64,000 nt of DNA from CAJQHT01 sp038123275 (GCA_038123275.1 JAYORG010000004.1:62001-126000); one strand, 5' to 3'; numbered from the stretch's first letter, positions 1-8,862 are shown. Program-made: numbers and translations. The notes: generated by a model not told the origin, from the sequence alone.

Positions 1-684
1 ATACATTATGTGATTTTTATCTCCTGGAACTTCTATCCCCCACTTAAAGGAAGTTCTAGAGATTGAAAGATCTTTTAAAGCTCCTTTTTCATATTCTTTC
101 CCACCTCTAACAAATGAAACAACTTCATTTTTTTTAGATTGAGGACTAATAAAACCATTAAATTTCTCATAAATTTCTAACAAAATATCCTGAAACTCAC
201 TTAACTTAAAAAAGTAACTCTCCTCTTTTTGCCACTCCACCTCTGCTCCTGTTGGTGCTTTACCATCAATTAACTCATCCTCATTGTAAAAAGCCTCATC
301 TCTAACACAATACCATCCCTCATAAACATCTTTGTAAATCCAGCCATTTTCTTCTAGTTTTTTCCAAAAAGTTTGTGCTGTTTTTTTATGTCTATTTTCG
401 GTTGTTCTAATAAAATCATCATAAGAAATATCTAAAAAATCAGCCAAATTTCTAAATTTTACTGAAACCTCATCACAAAATTCTTGTGGTGTTTTACCGT
501 TTTTAATTGCTGATTTTTCTACCTTTTGACCATGCTCATCAGTTCCAGTTAAAAACTTAACATCATTGCCTTTTAGTCTTTTTAAACGAGCCAAAACATC
601 ACAAACAACAGATGTGTAAGCATGCCCTATATGGGGTGCATCATTTACGTAATAAATTGGCGTTGTAATGTATGAATTTGTCAT
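1..684 (-). CDS. metG: Methionyl-tRNA synthetase, N-terminal part (cut by window edge)
   Basis: Charges tRNA-Met with methionine in the cytoplasm. The 228 visible codons start at the ATG at 684-682 and stay open to base 1, so about half of a usual MetRS is present. The class I HIGH signature is seen as APHIGHAYT near residues 17-25, followed by the TGTDEHGQK block typical of MetRS. It is transcribed divergently from prfA, with 86 bp between them. The C-terminal KMSKS part lies outside the window. Family assignment is firm from these motifs. Confidence 0.93.
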   Translation of the reverse strand, partial: MTNSYITTPIYYVNDAPHIGHAYTSVVCDVLARLKRLKGNDVKFLTGTDEHGQKVEKSAIKNGKTPQEFCDEVSVKFRNLADFLDISYDDFIRTTENRHKKTAQTFWKKLEENGWIYKDVYEGWYCVRDEAFYNEDELIDGKAPTGAEVEWQKEESYFFKLSEFQDILLEIYEKFNGFISPQSKKNEVVSFVRGGKEYEKGALKDLSISRTSFKWGIEVPGDKNHIMY

Positions 685-770
685 ATCAATTGATATTAAT
701 TAATTGCTTGTAAAAAAAGTACTCATGGCGTATTTTCACTATCTCGCTTAATTAATCAACTTGAAATTGC

Positions 771-1853
771 ATGTCATCACTACTTGAAAAATTAGACTCA
801 ATATTAAAAAAACATGAGGATCTTGGTAAAAAATTAATGGATCCATCTGCTCTTGGAAATGACTTTGCTAAAGTTTCCAAAGAATATTCTGATTTAGAAG
901 ATATTGTTGAAAACATTAATAAATTCAAACAATCTTCAAGAGAACTAGATGAAATAAACGAAATGCTAAAAGACCCATCTTGCGACAAAGAAATGAAAGA
1001 CATGATGGAAGAAGAAAAACTAACCTTAACAAAAGATCTTCCTGATCTTGAAACTAAAATTAAAATATCTCTTTTACCAAAAGATGAAGCTGATGAAAAA
1101 AATGCTATTTTAGAAGTTAGAGCTGGAACAGGAGGTGAAGAAGCAGCCTTATTTGCCTCTACTTTATTTAACATGTATCAAAGATATTCTGAAACTAAAG
1201 GTTGGAAATTTGAAATTATGTCTATTTCTGAAACTGGAATTGGTGGATACAAAGAAGCTAGTGCCTCAATAACTGGAAAGAATGTGTTTGCTAGATTAAA
1301 ATTTGAATCTGGAGTTCATAGAGTTCAAAGAGTTCCAGAAACTGAATCTGGGGGCAGGGTTCATACATCTGCGGCCACTGTTGCTGTTTTACCAGAAGCT
1401 GAAGAAATTGACGTTAAAATTGATGAAAAAGACTTAAGAATTGATATTTTTAGAGCTTCAGGACCAGGTGGTCAGTCGGTAAATACAACTGATAGTGCTG
1501 TTAGAATTGTTCATATTCCAACCGGGATTACTGTTTCTCAGCAAGATGAAAAATCTCAACACAAAAATAGAGAAAAAGCCATGAGAATTTTAAGGTCAAG
1601 AATTTATGAATATGAAAGAGAAAAAGCAGATGCATTAAGATCAGCAAACAGAAAAGGACAAGTTGGAAGTGGAGATAGATCTGAGAGAATTAGAACTTAC
1701 AATTTTCCACAAGGTAGAGTTTCTGATCATAGAATAAATCTAACTCTCTACAAAATTGATAATATTGTTAATGATGGAAATTTAGATGAAACAATTGACG
1801 CTTTAATTGCAGACGATGAAGCTAAAAGATTAACACAAGAAGAAGAAAAATAG
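771..1853 (+). CDS. prfA: Peptide chain release factor 1
   Basis: Recognises UAA and UAG in the ribosomal A site and triggers peptide release. The 360-residue length matches the RF1 family. The catalytic GGQ lies at residues 233-235 within GPGGQSVNTT. The codon-recognition tripeptide is PET at 189-191, in the PxT position of RF1 rather than the SPF of RF2, and HTSAATVAVLPE follows it. The ATG at 771 opens a normal RF1 N-terminus with a charged helical domain. The gene ends 7 bp from the convergent NfeD-like gene. prmC, a common partner, does not follow. Confidence 0.97.
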   Translation: MSSLLEKLDSILKKHEDLGKKLMDPSALGNDFAKVSKEYSDLEDIVENINKFKQSSRELDEINEMLKDPSCDKEMKDMMEEEKLTLTKDLPDLETKIKISLLPKDEADEKNAILEVRAGTGGEEAALFASTLFNMYQRYSETKGWKFEIMSISETGIGGYKEASASITGKNVFARLKFESGVHRVQRVPETESGGRVHTSAATVAVLPEAEEIDVKIDEKDLRIDIFRASGPGGQSVNTTDSAVRIVHIPTGITVSQQDEKSQHKNREKAMRILRSRIYEYEREKADALRSANRKGQVGSGDRSERIRTYNFPQGRVSDHRINLTLYKIDNIVNDGNLDETIDALIADDEAKRLTQEEEK

Positions 1854-1860
1854 AAGCTTT

Positions 1861-2313
1861 TTAAGGGTTGCTAGTTACAGTTAAAACATCCCCATCAATA
1901 GCAATTATTCTAACAATAGCTTTCTTTTTTATTACTGAAGAAAGATTGTTTTTTGATAAAACAGCATTCATCTTAGTTCCAGACCACCTAACTTTTCCTG
2001 GCTTTTTTCTTGTTATTTCAACTAAAACTTCAGCTCTTTGATCTAAAATATTTTTATGTCCCTTTTTAAGTTTGAACATCTTTATTTTTTTCATGGGAAC
2101 AAATAAAGCTAAATACCATAGAACAATTGATCCAAAAAATATTATTGATTGTGTTAAGGTATCACTAGGATCAACCATATTTAAAAATAATACAACACCA
2201 ATTGTCATGCATGACAAAGCAACAAACAACAATATAACCGAAAGAGTAATTAGCTCTACCAAAAGAATTATTAATCCTATAAAAAACCAAAAATGAGAAG
2301 GATCTAAAAACAT
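1861..2313 (-). CDS. NfeD-like membrane protein
   Basis: A 150-residue protein with two or three hydrophobic segments in the first 75 residues, then a basic linker and a C-terminal beta-rich region. That region contains GKVRWSGTKMNAV, resembling the G-x-VRW-x-G-x-x-W motif of the NfeD OB-fold domain. NfeD proteins usually work beside SPFH/stomatin proteins or membrane proteases, but no such partner is adjacent. Its start codon directly abuts the stop of pth (2313/2314), so the two are probably cotranscribed. The family is fairly clear; the function here is unknown. Confidence 0.75.
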   Translation of the reverse strand: MFLDPSHFWFFIGLIILLVELITLSVILLFVALSCMTIGVVLFLNMVDPSDTLTQSIIFFGSIVLWYLALFVPMKKIKMFKLKKGHKNILDQRAEVLVEITRKKPGKVRWSGTKMNAVLSKNNLSSVIKKKAIVRIIAIDGDVLTVTSNP

Positions 2314-2877
2314 TTATTTTAAATAAAATTTATTAATAAAGTCATTTTTATCTTCCTTAAAAATCAAAGGAAATAGATTTGATATCTTTTGATTAATTTC
2401 ATCTACTTTTATTAAATCATCTTTGCTGAACTTACTTAAAACATAATCAGAAATTTCATAATTATCATTTTCTGGCCTTCCTATTCCAAGTCTTAATCTT
2501 AAATAATTTTTACCAATTTTATCGTCTATGTCTTTTAAGCCGTTATGCCCAGCATTACCGCCTCCTAATTTTAGTTTTATCCTACCAAAATCAACATCTA
2601 AATCATCATGTATTACCACAATGTTTTCTAGTTTTATTTTATAAAAACTTTTTACTTCTAAAATTGGAGTTCCAGATAAATTCATGTATTTCAATGGTTT
2701 TAAAATTAAAATTTTATAACCATTAATATCACCAGAGAACAACTCGTAACTTGATTTTTTTGATTTTATGGAAAAATCATACTTCTTTATGATGTCATCT
2801 AAACAAAGAAAGCCAAAATTATGCTTGGTAATTTTATATTTTTCTCCTGGGTTTCCTAATCCTACTATTAGAAACAT
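2314..2877 (-). CDS. pth: Peptidyl-tRNA hydrolase
   Basis: Releases tRNA from peptidyl-tRNAs that drop off the ribosome. The 187-residue protein opens with FLIVGLGNPGEKY and has TKHNFGF with the catalytic His near residue 19. The conserved PLKYMNLSG and VIHDDLD blocks follow, then GGGNAGHNGLKDI. Length and motif order match bacterial Pth. It lies downstream of rplY (rplY-pth order), a common bacterial pairing, with a 62-bp gap. Confidence 0.96.
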   Translation of the reverse strand: MFLIVGLGNPGEKYKITKHNFGFLCLDDIIKKYDFSIKSKKSSYELFSGDINGYKILILKPLKYMNLSGTPILEVKSFYKIKLENIVVIHDDLDVDFGRIKLKLGGGNAGHNGLKDIDDKIGKNYLRLRLGIGRPENDNYEISDYVLSKFSKDDLIKVDEINQKISNLFPLIFKEDKNDFINKFYLK

Positions 2878-2939
2878 ATAAAAATATTAATTAAAGCCTA
2901 CTTTAAAAAATAATACCAAGATTAACTAAACTTGTCTAA

Positions 2940-3629
2940 TTAATCTTTTTTAGCTGCATCTTCTTTATTATCACCACCGTCTTTACCATCTTTTTCACCA
3001 CCTTCTTGAGTAGAACCCCCTTCTCCCTCAACTCCCTCTTCGGTAGCAGCAGATGATTCTCCCTCTTCTTCCTTGGCTCCTCTACCAATAATACTAGCTA
3101 CATCAAAATCATTTTTATTAGCAAAAGCAATATTAGAAGCTAACTCTAAATCACTACTTCTAATCTTATCACCAACTCTCATTTTTTTAATATCATGTGT
3201 AACTTCTTCTGGAATTTCATCAATAGGACAAATTAATTCTACTTTACGAGTTACTACATGTAAAAAACCACCCTTTTTAATACCAGGAGATCTTTCTTTA
3301 TTAAAAAATCTAACTTTAACTTTAACTTTGACCTTATCCCCAGCTTTAATAAAAGTAACATGGCTAGGCCTATCAGTAGCAGGGTTTAAATCAATTTTAT
3401 TAACAATGACTTTTTGTAACTTTCCAGCAATATCTAGGTTAATTACTGTAGTAAAAATGCCTCCTTTATAATATTCCTTCTCAAACTCCTTTGTTGGAAT
3501 AGACACTTGAGTATTTTTACCTTTATCATAAATAACAGCAGGTATATTTCCAGCTTTTCTAAGTCTTCTAGATTCAGAACTTCCTAGTTTTTCTCTTGGA
3601 TTTGCTTTTAAGTCAAAATTAATAGACAT
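2940..3629 (-). CDS. rplY: 50S ribosomal protein L25 (long form, acidic tail)
   Basis: Binds 5S rRNA in the large ribosomal subunit. The 229-residue length fits the long L25/Ctc type with an N-terminal 5S-binding domain (KANPREKLGSSESRRLRKAGNIPAVIYD) and a C-terminal TL5-like beta domain (residues about 95-185). The last 40 residues are low-complexity and rich in E, G, K and D, a tail common in alphaproteobacterial L25. It is the first gene of the rplY-pth-NfeD-like group on the minus strand. Confidence 0.94.
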   Translation of the reverse strand: MSINFDLKANPREKLGSSESRRLRKAGNIPAVIYDKGKNTQVSIPTKEFEKEYYKGGIFTTVINLDIAGKLQKVIVNKIDLNPATDRPSHVTFIKAGDKVKVKVKVRFFNKERSPGIKKGGFLHVVTRKVELICPIDEIPEEVTHDIKKMRVGDKIRSSDLELASNIAFANKNDFDVASIIGRGAKEEEGESSAATEEGVEGEGGSTQEGGEKDGKDGGDNKEDAAKKD

Positions 3630-3748
3630 TCTATCTCTCTTCTTTAATTTAATAATTACTATCCACCTTTAAGTAAGGGACTTGGTAAAATAAAAGAATA
3701 TAAACAAATAATCAAGAGAAAAATAAATATACCATATATAATACTATT

Positions 3749-4774
3749 TTAACCTCTTATTACCCTTAATATTTCTTCAATATTTTCAATTGGAGTATTT
3801 GGTAAAACGCCATGACCTAAATTAAAAATAAAAGGAAACTTATTAAACTTATTTAATACATCAAAAGACTCTTCCTTGGATTTTTCTTTATCTAAACTTA
3901 ATAAAACATTATCTAAATTTCCTTGAATTATTTTATTGTGTTTTTTTTGCAAAACATCTCTTGCCCAATCTCTAGAAACATTTTGATCAATAGCTATTGC
4001 ATCGCAATCAACTTCTTTTATAAAATCTTCATACAAAGTTCCAGCACCTTTGGTAAATACTATTATTGGAATATGTGGATTTTTATTTCTAATATTATTA
4101 ATTATTTTTTTATGTGGTTCTATTACCCATCTCCTAAATTCAAATTCAGGTAAAATACCACACCAAGAGTCAAATAGCTTTACAACATCCACTCCACTTT
4201 CTATTTGTTTATTTAAATATACAGAAATTGATTCAACTAAGATATCTATTAGTTTTTGAAAAAATATATCATCTCTTATTGCTAATTCTCTTATATTTTC
4301 AAACCTCTTTGAAGTTCCACCTTCAATCATATAAGTAGCTATAGTCCAAGGAGAGCCAGAAAACCCTATTAATGTAGTGTTTTTATCCAACCTAGATTTA
4401 GTTAAGCTAATATTTTCAAAAACTGGATTAAGATGATTTATGATGTTATCTATTTTTAATTTCAATAGATCATTTTCATTTGATATTTTTTTTAACTTAG
4501 GTCCTTCATTTTTTACAAAATCAACATTTACACCAAGAGCATCTGGAATAACTAAAATATCTGAAAATATTATTGCTCCATCAAAACCAAATCTCTTAAT
4601 TGGCTGTAAAGTTATCTCACTTGCTAACTTAGGATTATAACATAAGTCTAAAAAATTACCAGCTTTAGACCTTATCTTTTGGTACTCTGGTAAATATCTA
4701 CCAGCTTGTCTCATAAGCCATATAGGAGGAGAGTTAAATTTTTTACCTTTTAAAGTTTCTAATAATTTTTTCAT
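3749..4774 (-). CDS. hemE: Uroporphyrinogen decarboxylase
   Basis: Decarboxylates uroporphyrinogen III to coproporphyrinogen III in haem synthesis. The 341-residue length is typical. The family signature PPIWLMRQAGRYLPEYQ is at residues 17-33, with FSDILVIPDALG near residue 70 and GFSGSPWTIATYMIEGG in the middle. It is transcribed away from the AT-rich repeat region at 4775-5113. The hemE-side position of that region is the same as for the replication origins of Caulobacter and Rickettsia, and supports the origin call. Confidence 0.96.
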   Translation of the reverse strand: MKKLLETLKGKKFNSPPIWLMRQAGRYLPEYQKIRSKAGNFLDLCYNPKLASEITLQPIKRFGFDGAIIFSDILVIPDALGVNVDFVKNEGPKLKKISNENDLLKLKIDNIINHLNPVFENISLTKSRLDKNTTLIGFSGSPWTIATYMIEGGTSKRFENIRELAIRDDIFFQKLIDILVESISVYLNKQIESGVDVVKLFDSWCGILPEFEFRRWVIEPHKKIINNIRNKNPHIPIIVFTKGAGTLYEDFIKEVDCDAIAIDQNVSRDWARDVLQKKHNKIIQGNLDNVLLSLDKEKSKEESFDVLNKFNKFPFIFNLGHGVLPNTPIENIEEILRVIRG

Positions 4775-5113
4775 TTATTTTAATAGTTATATTTAATGAA
4801 CTTTTTTAAGTTTATGTATTTTTTTAACAAATTTATCAACTTTCTTTTTAAAAATATAATTGTTAATAAAAATGTTAATAACATTACTAAACACTTCTAA
4901 ATAAAGCTATTTTATGTTATTTATTTTAAAACTAATGTTAATTAAATATTTATTAACATGTTAAATTTTAATATTATTTTTTATTAACTATTAATAAAAA
5001 TGTTAATAAGTATATTATTAATAATGATAAAAAAGTAAAACTTTAACTTTGTTAACAAATGGTTATTTATTAACATATATATTAACATTTTTATTAAACA
5101 ATAAATATAGCTT
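4775..5113. other. oriC: Putative chromosomal replication origin (oriC)
   Basis: A 339-bp gene-free stretch that is almost pure A/T and full of TTAACA/TGTTAA words, between hemE and a divergent BolA-family gene. Seen: three copies of a 16-mer TTAA-N8-TTAA unit, a GTTAAT/ATTAAC palindrome around 4937-4957, and one weak DnaA-box-like TTATCAACT near 4833. Known: the Caulobacter and Rickettsia origins lie beside hemE. Inferred: this is the origin. parABS 17 kb away and an Hda-like gene in the window fit. No canonical TTATCCACA box was found. Confidence 0.7.
4863..5097. repeat. TTAA-N8-TTAA iterons in the putative origin
   Basis: The 19-mer TTAATAAAAATGTTAATAA occurs at 4863-4881 and again exactly at 4991-5009. 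The 16-bp core TTAATAAAAATGTTAA recurs in inverted orientation at 5082-5097. Paired TTAA half-sites resemble CtrA sites (TTAA-N7-TTAA), but the spacing here is 8, so the binding protein is uncertain. Confidence 0.75.
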
Positions 5114-5365
5114 ATGAAGGATAGAATCTTAAAAAAAATAAAAGATAAAATAAAGGTAGATTTTATAGAAGTAATAAATGAATCACATCTTCATGCTGGC
5201 CATAGAGAAGGCGGTGGAAGTGATACTCATTTTAGAGTAGAGGTGAAGTCCGATAACTTTAAAGGAAAAACCTTAATTGAGTCGCATAAAATGATTAACG
5301 ACGCCCTAAGAGATGAGTTTAATAAAGAAGGACTTCATGCTTTATCAATAAAGATAATCAGATAA
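5114..5365 (+). CDS. BolA/IbaG family protein
   Basis: An 83-residue BolA-like protein. The core NESHLHAGHREGGGSDTHFRVEV and the C-terminal half FKGKTLIESHKMINDALRDEF match the class II KH-like BolA fold. BolA proteins pair with monothiol glutaredoxins in iron-sulfur handling. The HxH/H-x-x-G histidines (residues about 24-29) are present. The gene reads away from the putative origin and ends 3 bp before the convergent clpX stop. Whether it is BolA or IbaG cannot be told from this. Confidence 0.9.
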   Translation: MKDRILKKIKDKIKVDFIEVINESHLHAGHREGGGSDTHFRVEVKSDNFKGKTLIESHKMINDALRDEFNKEGLHALSIKIIR

Positions 5366-5368
5366 ATA

Positions 5369-6691
5369 CTAGCTAGCTACCTTTTTTTTGGTGTCTACTT
5401 TTTTAACATCCAGCATCTCTAGGTGCTTTTTCTTGGTTTCCTTTTTCTTAACCACAGTTTTTATTTCTGGATTTTTACTATTTTTAACAATGTCTTTAGT
5501 TATTACTACATGCTTAGAGTCATTCTTAGATGGTATTTCAAACATTGTTTCTAATAGTATTTTTTCTACAATAGCTCTAAGTCCCCTGGCTCCAGTTTTT
5601 CTAGTTATGGCTCTTTTTGCTATTTCTTGCAAAGCTCCTTCTTCAATATCTAACTCTGTATTATCTAATTCAAATAATTTTTTATACTGTTTAGTAATAG
5701 AGTTTTTTGGTTCAGTTAAAATTCTAACTAAATCTTTTTCCAACAACTCATCAAGGGTAGCAACAACTGGTAATCTTCCGACTAATTCTGGAATTAGGCC
5801 AAATTTAATAACATCTTCTGGCTCTACTTTTTTAATTAAATTACTTTTAGCTTTATCTTTGTTTTCTTTAATATCAGCCCCAAATCCAATTGCCGAACCT
5901 TTACCTCTAGAAGAAATTATTTTATCTAAACCAGAAAAGGCACCCGCACAAATGAAAAGAATATTTTTGGTATCTATCTGGATATATTCTTGTTGGATAT
6001 TTCTTTTTCCTGGTTGAGGAGGAACGGAGGCTACAGTTCCTTCAATAATTTTTAATAAACCTTGCTGCACACCTTCTCCTGATATATCTCTACTAGCTGA
6101 AGGAGATGCAGATTTTTTGGTTATCTTATCAATTTCATCAATATAAACGATACCTTTTTGTGCTTTTTCAACGTCATAATCCGCTGCTTGAAGTAGTCTA
6201 GAAATTATGTTTTCAACATCGTCACCAACATACCCAGCCTCGGTTAAGGAGGTTGCATCGGCCATTGTGAAAGGTACGTCTAATATTCTAGCTAAAGTTT
6301 GAGCTAATAAAGTCTTTCCACAACCAGTTGGGCCAATTAACAATATATTTGATTTATTTAGTTCAATATCTGTATTAGTATTTTTAGCGGCTTCAATTCT
6401 TTTATAATGGTTATACACAGCAACAGATAAAACTTTTTTAGCTAAATCTTGCCCTATTACATAGTCGTTTAATATTTTTAATATATCCTTAGGGGTCGTT
6501 TTAGTCCCATCTTGATTAAGTGGAGATTTTTTATTATATTATCTTTAAATGTAGACACAAAAATTTTTGCAATAATCGCAAAAAAAAGCCATGGGGCCAG
6601 CAATCAATTTTAAAACCTCATGTTGTTTTTTGCCACAAAAAGAGCATGTTAAATTTTCAGGAGCTCCTTTAGTTTCTTTTTTATTAGCCAT
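5369..6691 (-). CDS. clpX: ClpX unfoldase of ClpXP, reading frame interrupted by two stops
   Basis: AAA+ unfoldase that feeds tagged proteins to ClpP. Translation from the ATG at 6691, immediately after the clpP stop, gives a full zinc-binding domain with C16, C19, C38 and C41 (CSFCGKKQHEV, LIAGP, CDYC). It then meets TAA at 6547-6545 and TAA at 6541-6539. The same frame continues as SPLNQDGTKTTPKDI, DYVIGQDLAKKVLSVAVYNHYKRI, Walker A GPTGCGKT, Walker B IVYIDEIDK and the C-terminal small domain to 5369. The total of 441 codons fits ClpX. One extra base upstream plus one missing A in the A6 run near 6530 would give an open frame, so paired indel errors or a real lesion are both possible. Confidence 0.85.
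6539..6547 (-). other. In-frame stop pair separating ClpX zinc domain from AAA+ core
   Basis: Reading clpX on the minus strand, codons at 6547-6545 and 6541-6539 are both TAA, with one AGA codon between them. Shifting by one base here reads FKDNIIK, which resembles the NDII segment that normally follows the fourth zinc cysteine. No ATG lies in frame between the stops and the DYVIGQ segment; the first usable start is a GTG at 6418 inside the AAA+ domain. Confidence 0.85.
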
Positions 6692-7306
6692 TTATTTCCT
6701 TTTTGTTGTTTTTCTATTTTCTATTACTTTATCCACTAGGCCGAATGATTTAGCACTTTGTGGAGACAAAAAATTATCTCTTTCCAGAGACGACTCAATA
6801 ACACTTAGTTTATTGCCTGTATGCTTAACATATATTTCATTCAACCTTTTTTTTAAGGCTAATGTTTCTTTAGCATGTATTTCAATGTCTGTTGCTTGTC
6901 CTTGATACCCACCAGATGGCTGATGAATCATGATTCTAGAATTTGGTAAAGAAGATCTTTTCCCCTTAGTTCCAGCCGCTAATAACAAAGATCCCATTGA
7001 TGCAGCTTGACCAATACAAACAGTATTAATGTCTGGCTTAATATATTGCATAGTGTCATATATAGCAAGTCCAGAAGTTACAACACCACCAGGAGAGTTT
7101 ATATATAAAAATATATCTTTTTCTGGGTCTTCTGATTCTAAAAATAATAATTGGGCCACAATAACAGTAGACATTACATCGTTTACTGGGCCGCTTACAA
7201 AAATTATTCTTTCTTTTAATAGTCTAGAGTAAATATCAAAAGATCTTTCTCCTTTAGAAGTTTGCTCAACAACCATTGGGATTAAGTGATTCAGAGTATC
7301 TGACAT
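6692..7306 (-). CDS. clpP: ATP-dependent Clp protease proteolytic subunit
   Basis: Serine peptidase that forms the double-heptamer chamber of ClpXP. The 204 residues have the catalytic triad Ser103 (GQAASMGSLLLAAG), His128 (RIMIHQPSGG) and Asp177 (ERDNFLSP), plus the YINSPGG substrate-binding loop at 68-74. It is immediately upstream of clpX with no intergenic base, so they form one operon. tig (trigger factor), a frequent upstream neighbour, is absent; a 156-bp gap separates clpP from divergent grpE. Confidence 0.97.
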   Translation of the reverse strand: MSDTLNHLIPMVVEQTSKGERSFDIYSRLLKERIIFVSGPVNDVMSTVIVAQLLFLESEDPEKDIFLYINSPGGVVTSGLAIYDTMQYIKPDINTVCIGQAASMGSLLLAAGTKGKRSSLPNSRIMIHQPSGGYQGQATDIEIHAKETLALKKRLNEIYVKHTGNKLSVIESSLERDNFLSPQSAKSFGLVDKVIENRKTTKRK

Positions 7307-7462
7307 AAGTAAATTATTTTTGATTTAAAAAATTAAGAGTTATTATTTTTAAAATAATTAACAAATAAAGCAATATATTTTCTTACAAATCTTGATTTTC
7401 TTACTCATAGTATTTAAATTTACAAAATGAATTAAATTAATTAAATATAATCACTTAAACCA

Positions 7463-8017
7463 ATGACACAAAAAGATAAGAACCCGAAAGACTTAAAATC
7501 AAAAACAAGTCAACCTAAAGAAGGTAAGGAAAGAAAAAGCAAAACACAGTCTTTAAACGAGGAAATTGAAGGCCTTAAAAAGTTGGTTAACGAACAAAAT
7601 GATAAAATTCTAAGATCTCTAGCAGAAATAGAAAATTTAAGAAGAAGATCAGCCGAAGATCTAGAAAAAACCAGTAAATATGCTATTTCTAAATTTGCCT
7701 CAGAATTAGTTTTAGTGGTAGAGAATTTTTATTTAGCGGTTGACAATATGCCAGTTGACGAAATTGAAAAAAGTGAAAAACTAAAGAACTTTGCAACAGG
7801 CATAACCATGACCCAGCAAGAAATGATCAAAATCTTTGAAAGAAATGGCATAAAAAGAATAAATCCAATTAATGAAGCATTTGATCATAATTATCATGAA
7901 GCTATAGCTCAAGTTGAAGGTGATGGTGAGGCTGGAATTATTAAAAAGGTAATACAAGCAGGATACTCAGTGCATGATCGACTAATTAGACCAGCTTTGG
8001 TAGAGGTTTTTAAATAA
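7463..8017 (+). CDS. grpE: Nucleotide exchange factor GrpE
   Basis: Exchanges ADP on DnaK. The 184-residue protein has a charged disordered N-terminus (about residues 1-30), a long coiled-coil helix containing AEIENLRRRSAEDLEK, and a C-terminal beta domain ending with NYHEAIAQVEGDGEAGII, IQAGYSVHDRLIRPALVEV. These are the standard GrpE signatures. dnaK and dnaJ are not adjacent. No CIRCE element or clear heat-shock promoter was recognised upstream. Confidence 0.96.
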   Translation: MTQKDKNPKDLKSKTSQPKEGKERKSKTQSLNEEIEGLKKLVNEQNDKILRSLAEIENLRRRSAEDLEKTSKYAISKFASELVLVVENFYLAVDNMPVDEIEKSEKLKNFATGITMTQQEMIKIFERNGIKRINPINEAFDHNYHEAIAQVEGDGEAGIIKKVIQAGYSVHDRLIRPALVEVFK

Positions 8018-8042
8018 ATTTCTTAAAATCCGATTTAATTTC

Positions 8043-8070
8043 TTGCAAAAAGAAAATAGCGCTATTATAT
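8043..8070 (+). promoter_or_regulatory. Possible promoter of the tRNA gene
   Basis: TTGCAA at 8043-8048, a 16-bp spacer and TTATAT at 8065-8070 lie about 75 bp before the tRNA. The hexamers are imperfect and the assignment rests only on position and similarity to the sigma-70 consensus. Confidence 0.4.
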
Positions 8071-8143
8071 TGCTAGATCCTTAATTATAAAATGATATAG
8101 GTGTTACCGGTGGCTTGGCTTAACAGTTGTCAGGCTTTAGTCT

Positions 8144-8220
8144 GGGACCGTAGCTCAGTTGGTTAGAGCAGGATGCTCATAACGTCTTGGTCGTAGGTTC
8201 GAGTCCTACCGGTCCCACCA
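8144..8220 (+). tRNA. tRNA with CAT anticodon (elongator Met or lysidine-type Ile2)
   Basis: A 77-nt cloverleaf with acceptor stem GGGACCG/CGGTCCC, D-stem GCTC/GAGC, T-stem GTAGG/CCTAC around TTCGAGT, and an encoded CCA end at 8218-8220. The anticodon loop CTCATAA gives CAT. The anticodon stem includes G-T pairs. It lacks the C1-A72 mismatch of initiator tRNA, so it is elongator tRNA-Met or tRNA-Ile2; sequence inspection alone does not settle which. Confidence 0.93.
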
Positions 8221-8247
8221 TTTATAGTATAAAAAGTTGAATAAATA

Positions 8248-8451
8248 ATGACAAAGTTAAAAACAAATAGCAGTGCTAAAAAAAGATTTAAAGTTTCTGC
8301 TAAGAAAAAAGTTGTTTATAAAAAGATAGGCAAAAGACACGGGATGGTTAAAAGAAGCAATTCTCAAATTAGAAATTTGAGGAAGTCTAGCACTATTAGC
8401 GAGGCAGATTCAAAAAACATTCTAAGGCATTTAATGCCGTACAACAATTAA
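8248..8451 (+). CDS. rpmI: 50S ribosomal protein L35
   Basis: A small basic ribosomal protein of 67 residues. It begins MTKLKTNSSAKKRFKVSAKKK and contains the L35 block RHGMVKRSNSQIRNLRKSS, with a C-terminal LMPYNN. It starts 27 bp after the tRNA and is followed 24 bp later by rplT, the usual rpmI-rplT pair. infC, which commonly heads this operon, is not upstream. Confidence 0.96.
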   Translation: MTKLKTNSSAKKRFKVSAKKKVVYKKIGKRHGMVKRSNSQIRNLRKSSTISEADSKNILRHLMPYNN

Positions 8452-8475
8452 TCCAAACTATAAAGTTAAAGAAAA

Positions 8476-8832
8476 ATGAGTAGAGTTAAAAGAGGTGTAA
8501 CTAAAAAAGCCAGACATAAAAAAATTATCAAATTAGCTAAAGGCTACCAAGGTAGAGCTAAAAATTGCTATCGTATAGCTTTACAAAGAGTTGAAAAAGC
8601 ATTACAATATGCATATCGTGATAGAAGAAACAAAAAGCGTGACTTTAGAGGTTTATGGATTCAAAGAATTAATGCTGCTGTTCGTGAAAATGGTTTAGTT
8701 TATTCACAATTTACTAATGGTTTAAAGCTTGCTAATATCGAATTAGACAGAAAAATCCTTTCTGATATTGCAATAACTCAACCAGAAGCATTTAAAAAGA
8801 TAGTTGATAAAGTAAAAACAGCATTAAAGTAA
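8476..8832 (+). CDS. rplT: 50S ribosomal protein L20
   Basis: Early-assembly large-subunit protein that binds 23S rRNA. The 118 residues begin MSRVKRGVTKKARHKKIIKLAKGY and contain YAYRDRRNKKRDFRGLWIQRINAA, both L20 signatures. Length is normal. It lies directly after rpmI in the same operon. Confidence 0.97.
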   Translation: MSRVKRGVTKKARHKKIIKLAKGYQGRAKNCYRIALQRVEKALQYAYRDRRNKKRDFRGLWIQRINAAVRENGLVYSQFTNGLKLANIELDRKILSDIAITQPEAFKKIVDKVKTALK

Positions 8833-8843
8833 TTTGCTCTTGT

Positions 8844-8862
8844 GACTTGCTTTTGGTAAGTC
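8844..8862 (+). terminator. Weak hairpin after rplT
   Basis: GACTTGC (8844-8850) and GTAAGTC (8856-8862) pair with one mismatch around a 5-nt loop, followed by AATTTTA. This is a possible weak terminator between the ribosomal operon and the next gene; the U-tract is poor. Confidence 0.35.

Noticed and set aside
4775..5113. Canonical CtrA sites TTAA-N7-TTAA and DnaA boxes TTATCCACA
   Set aside because: The spacing is 8, not 7, and only one degenerate DnaA-like word was found, so I call the origin by position and repeats only.
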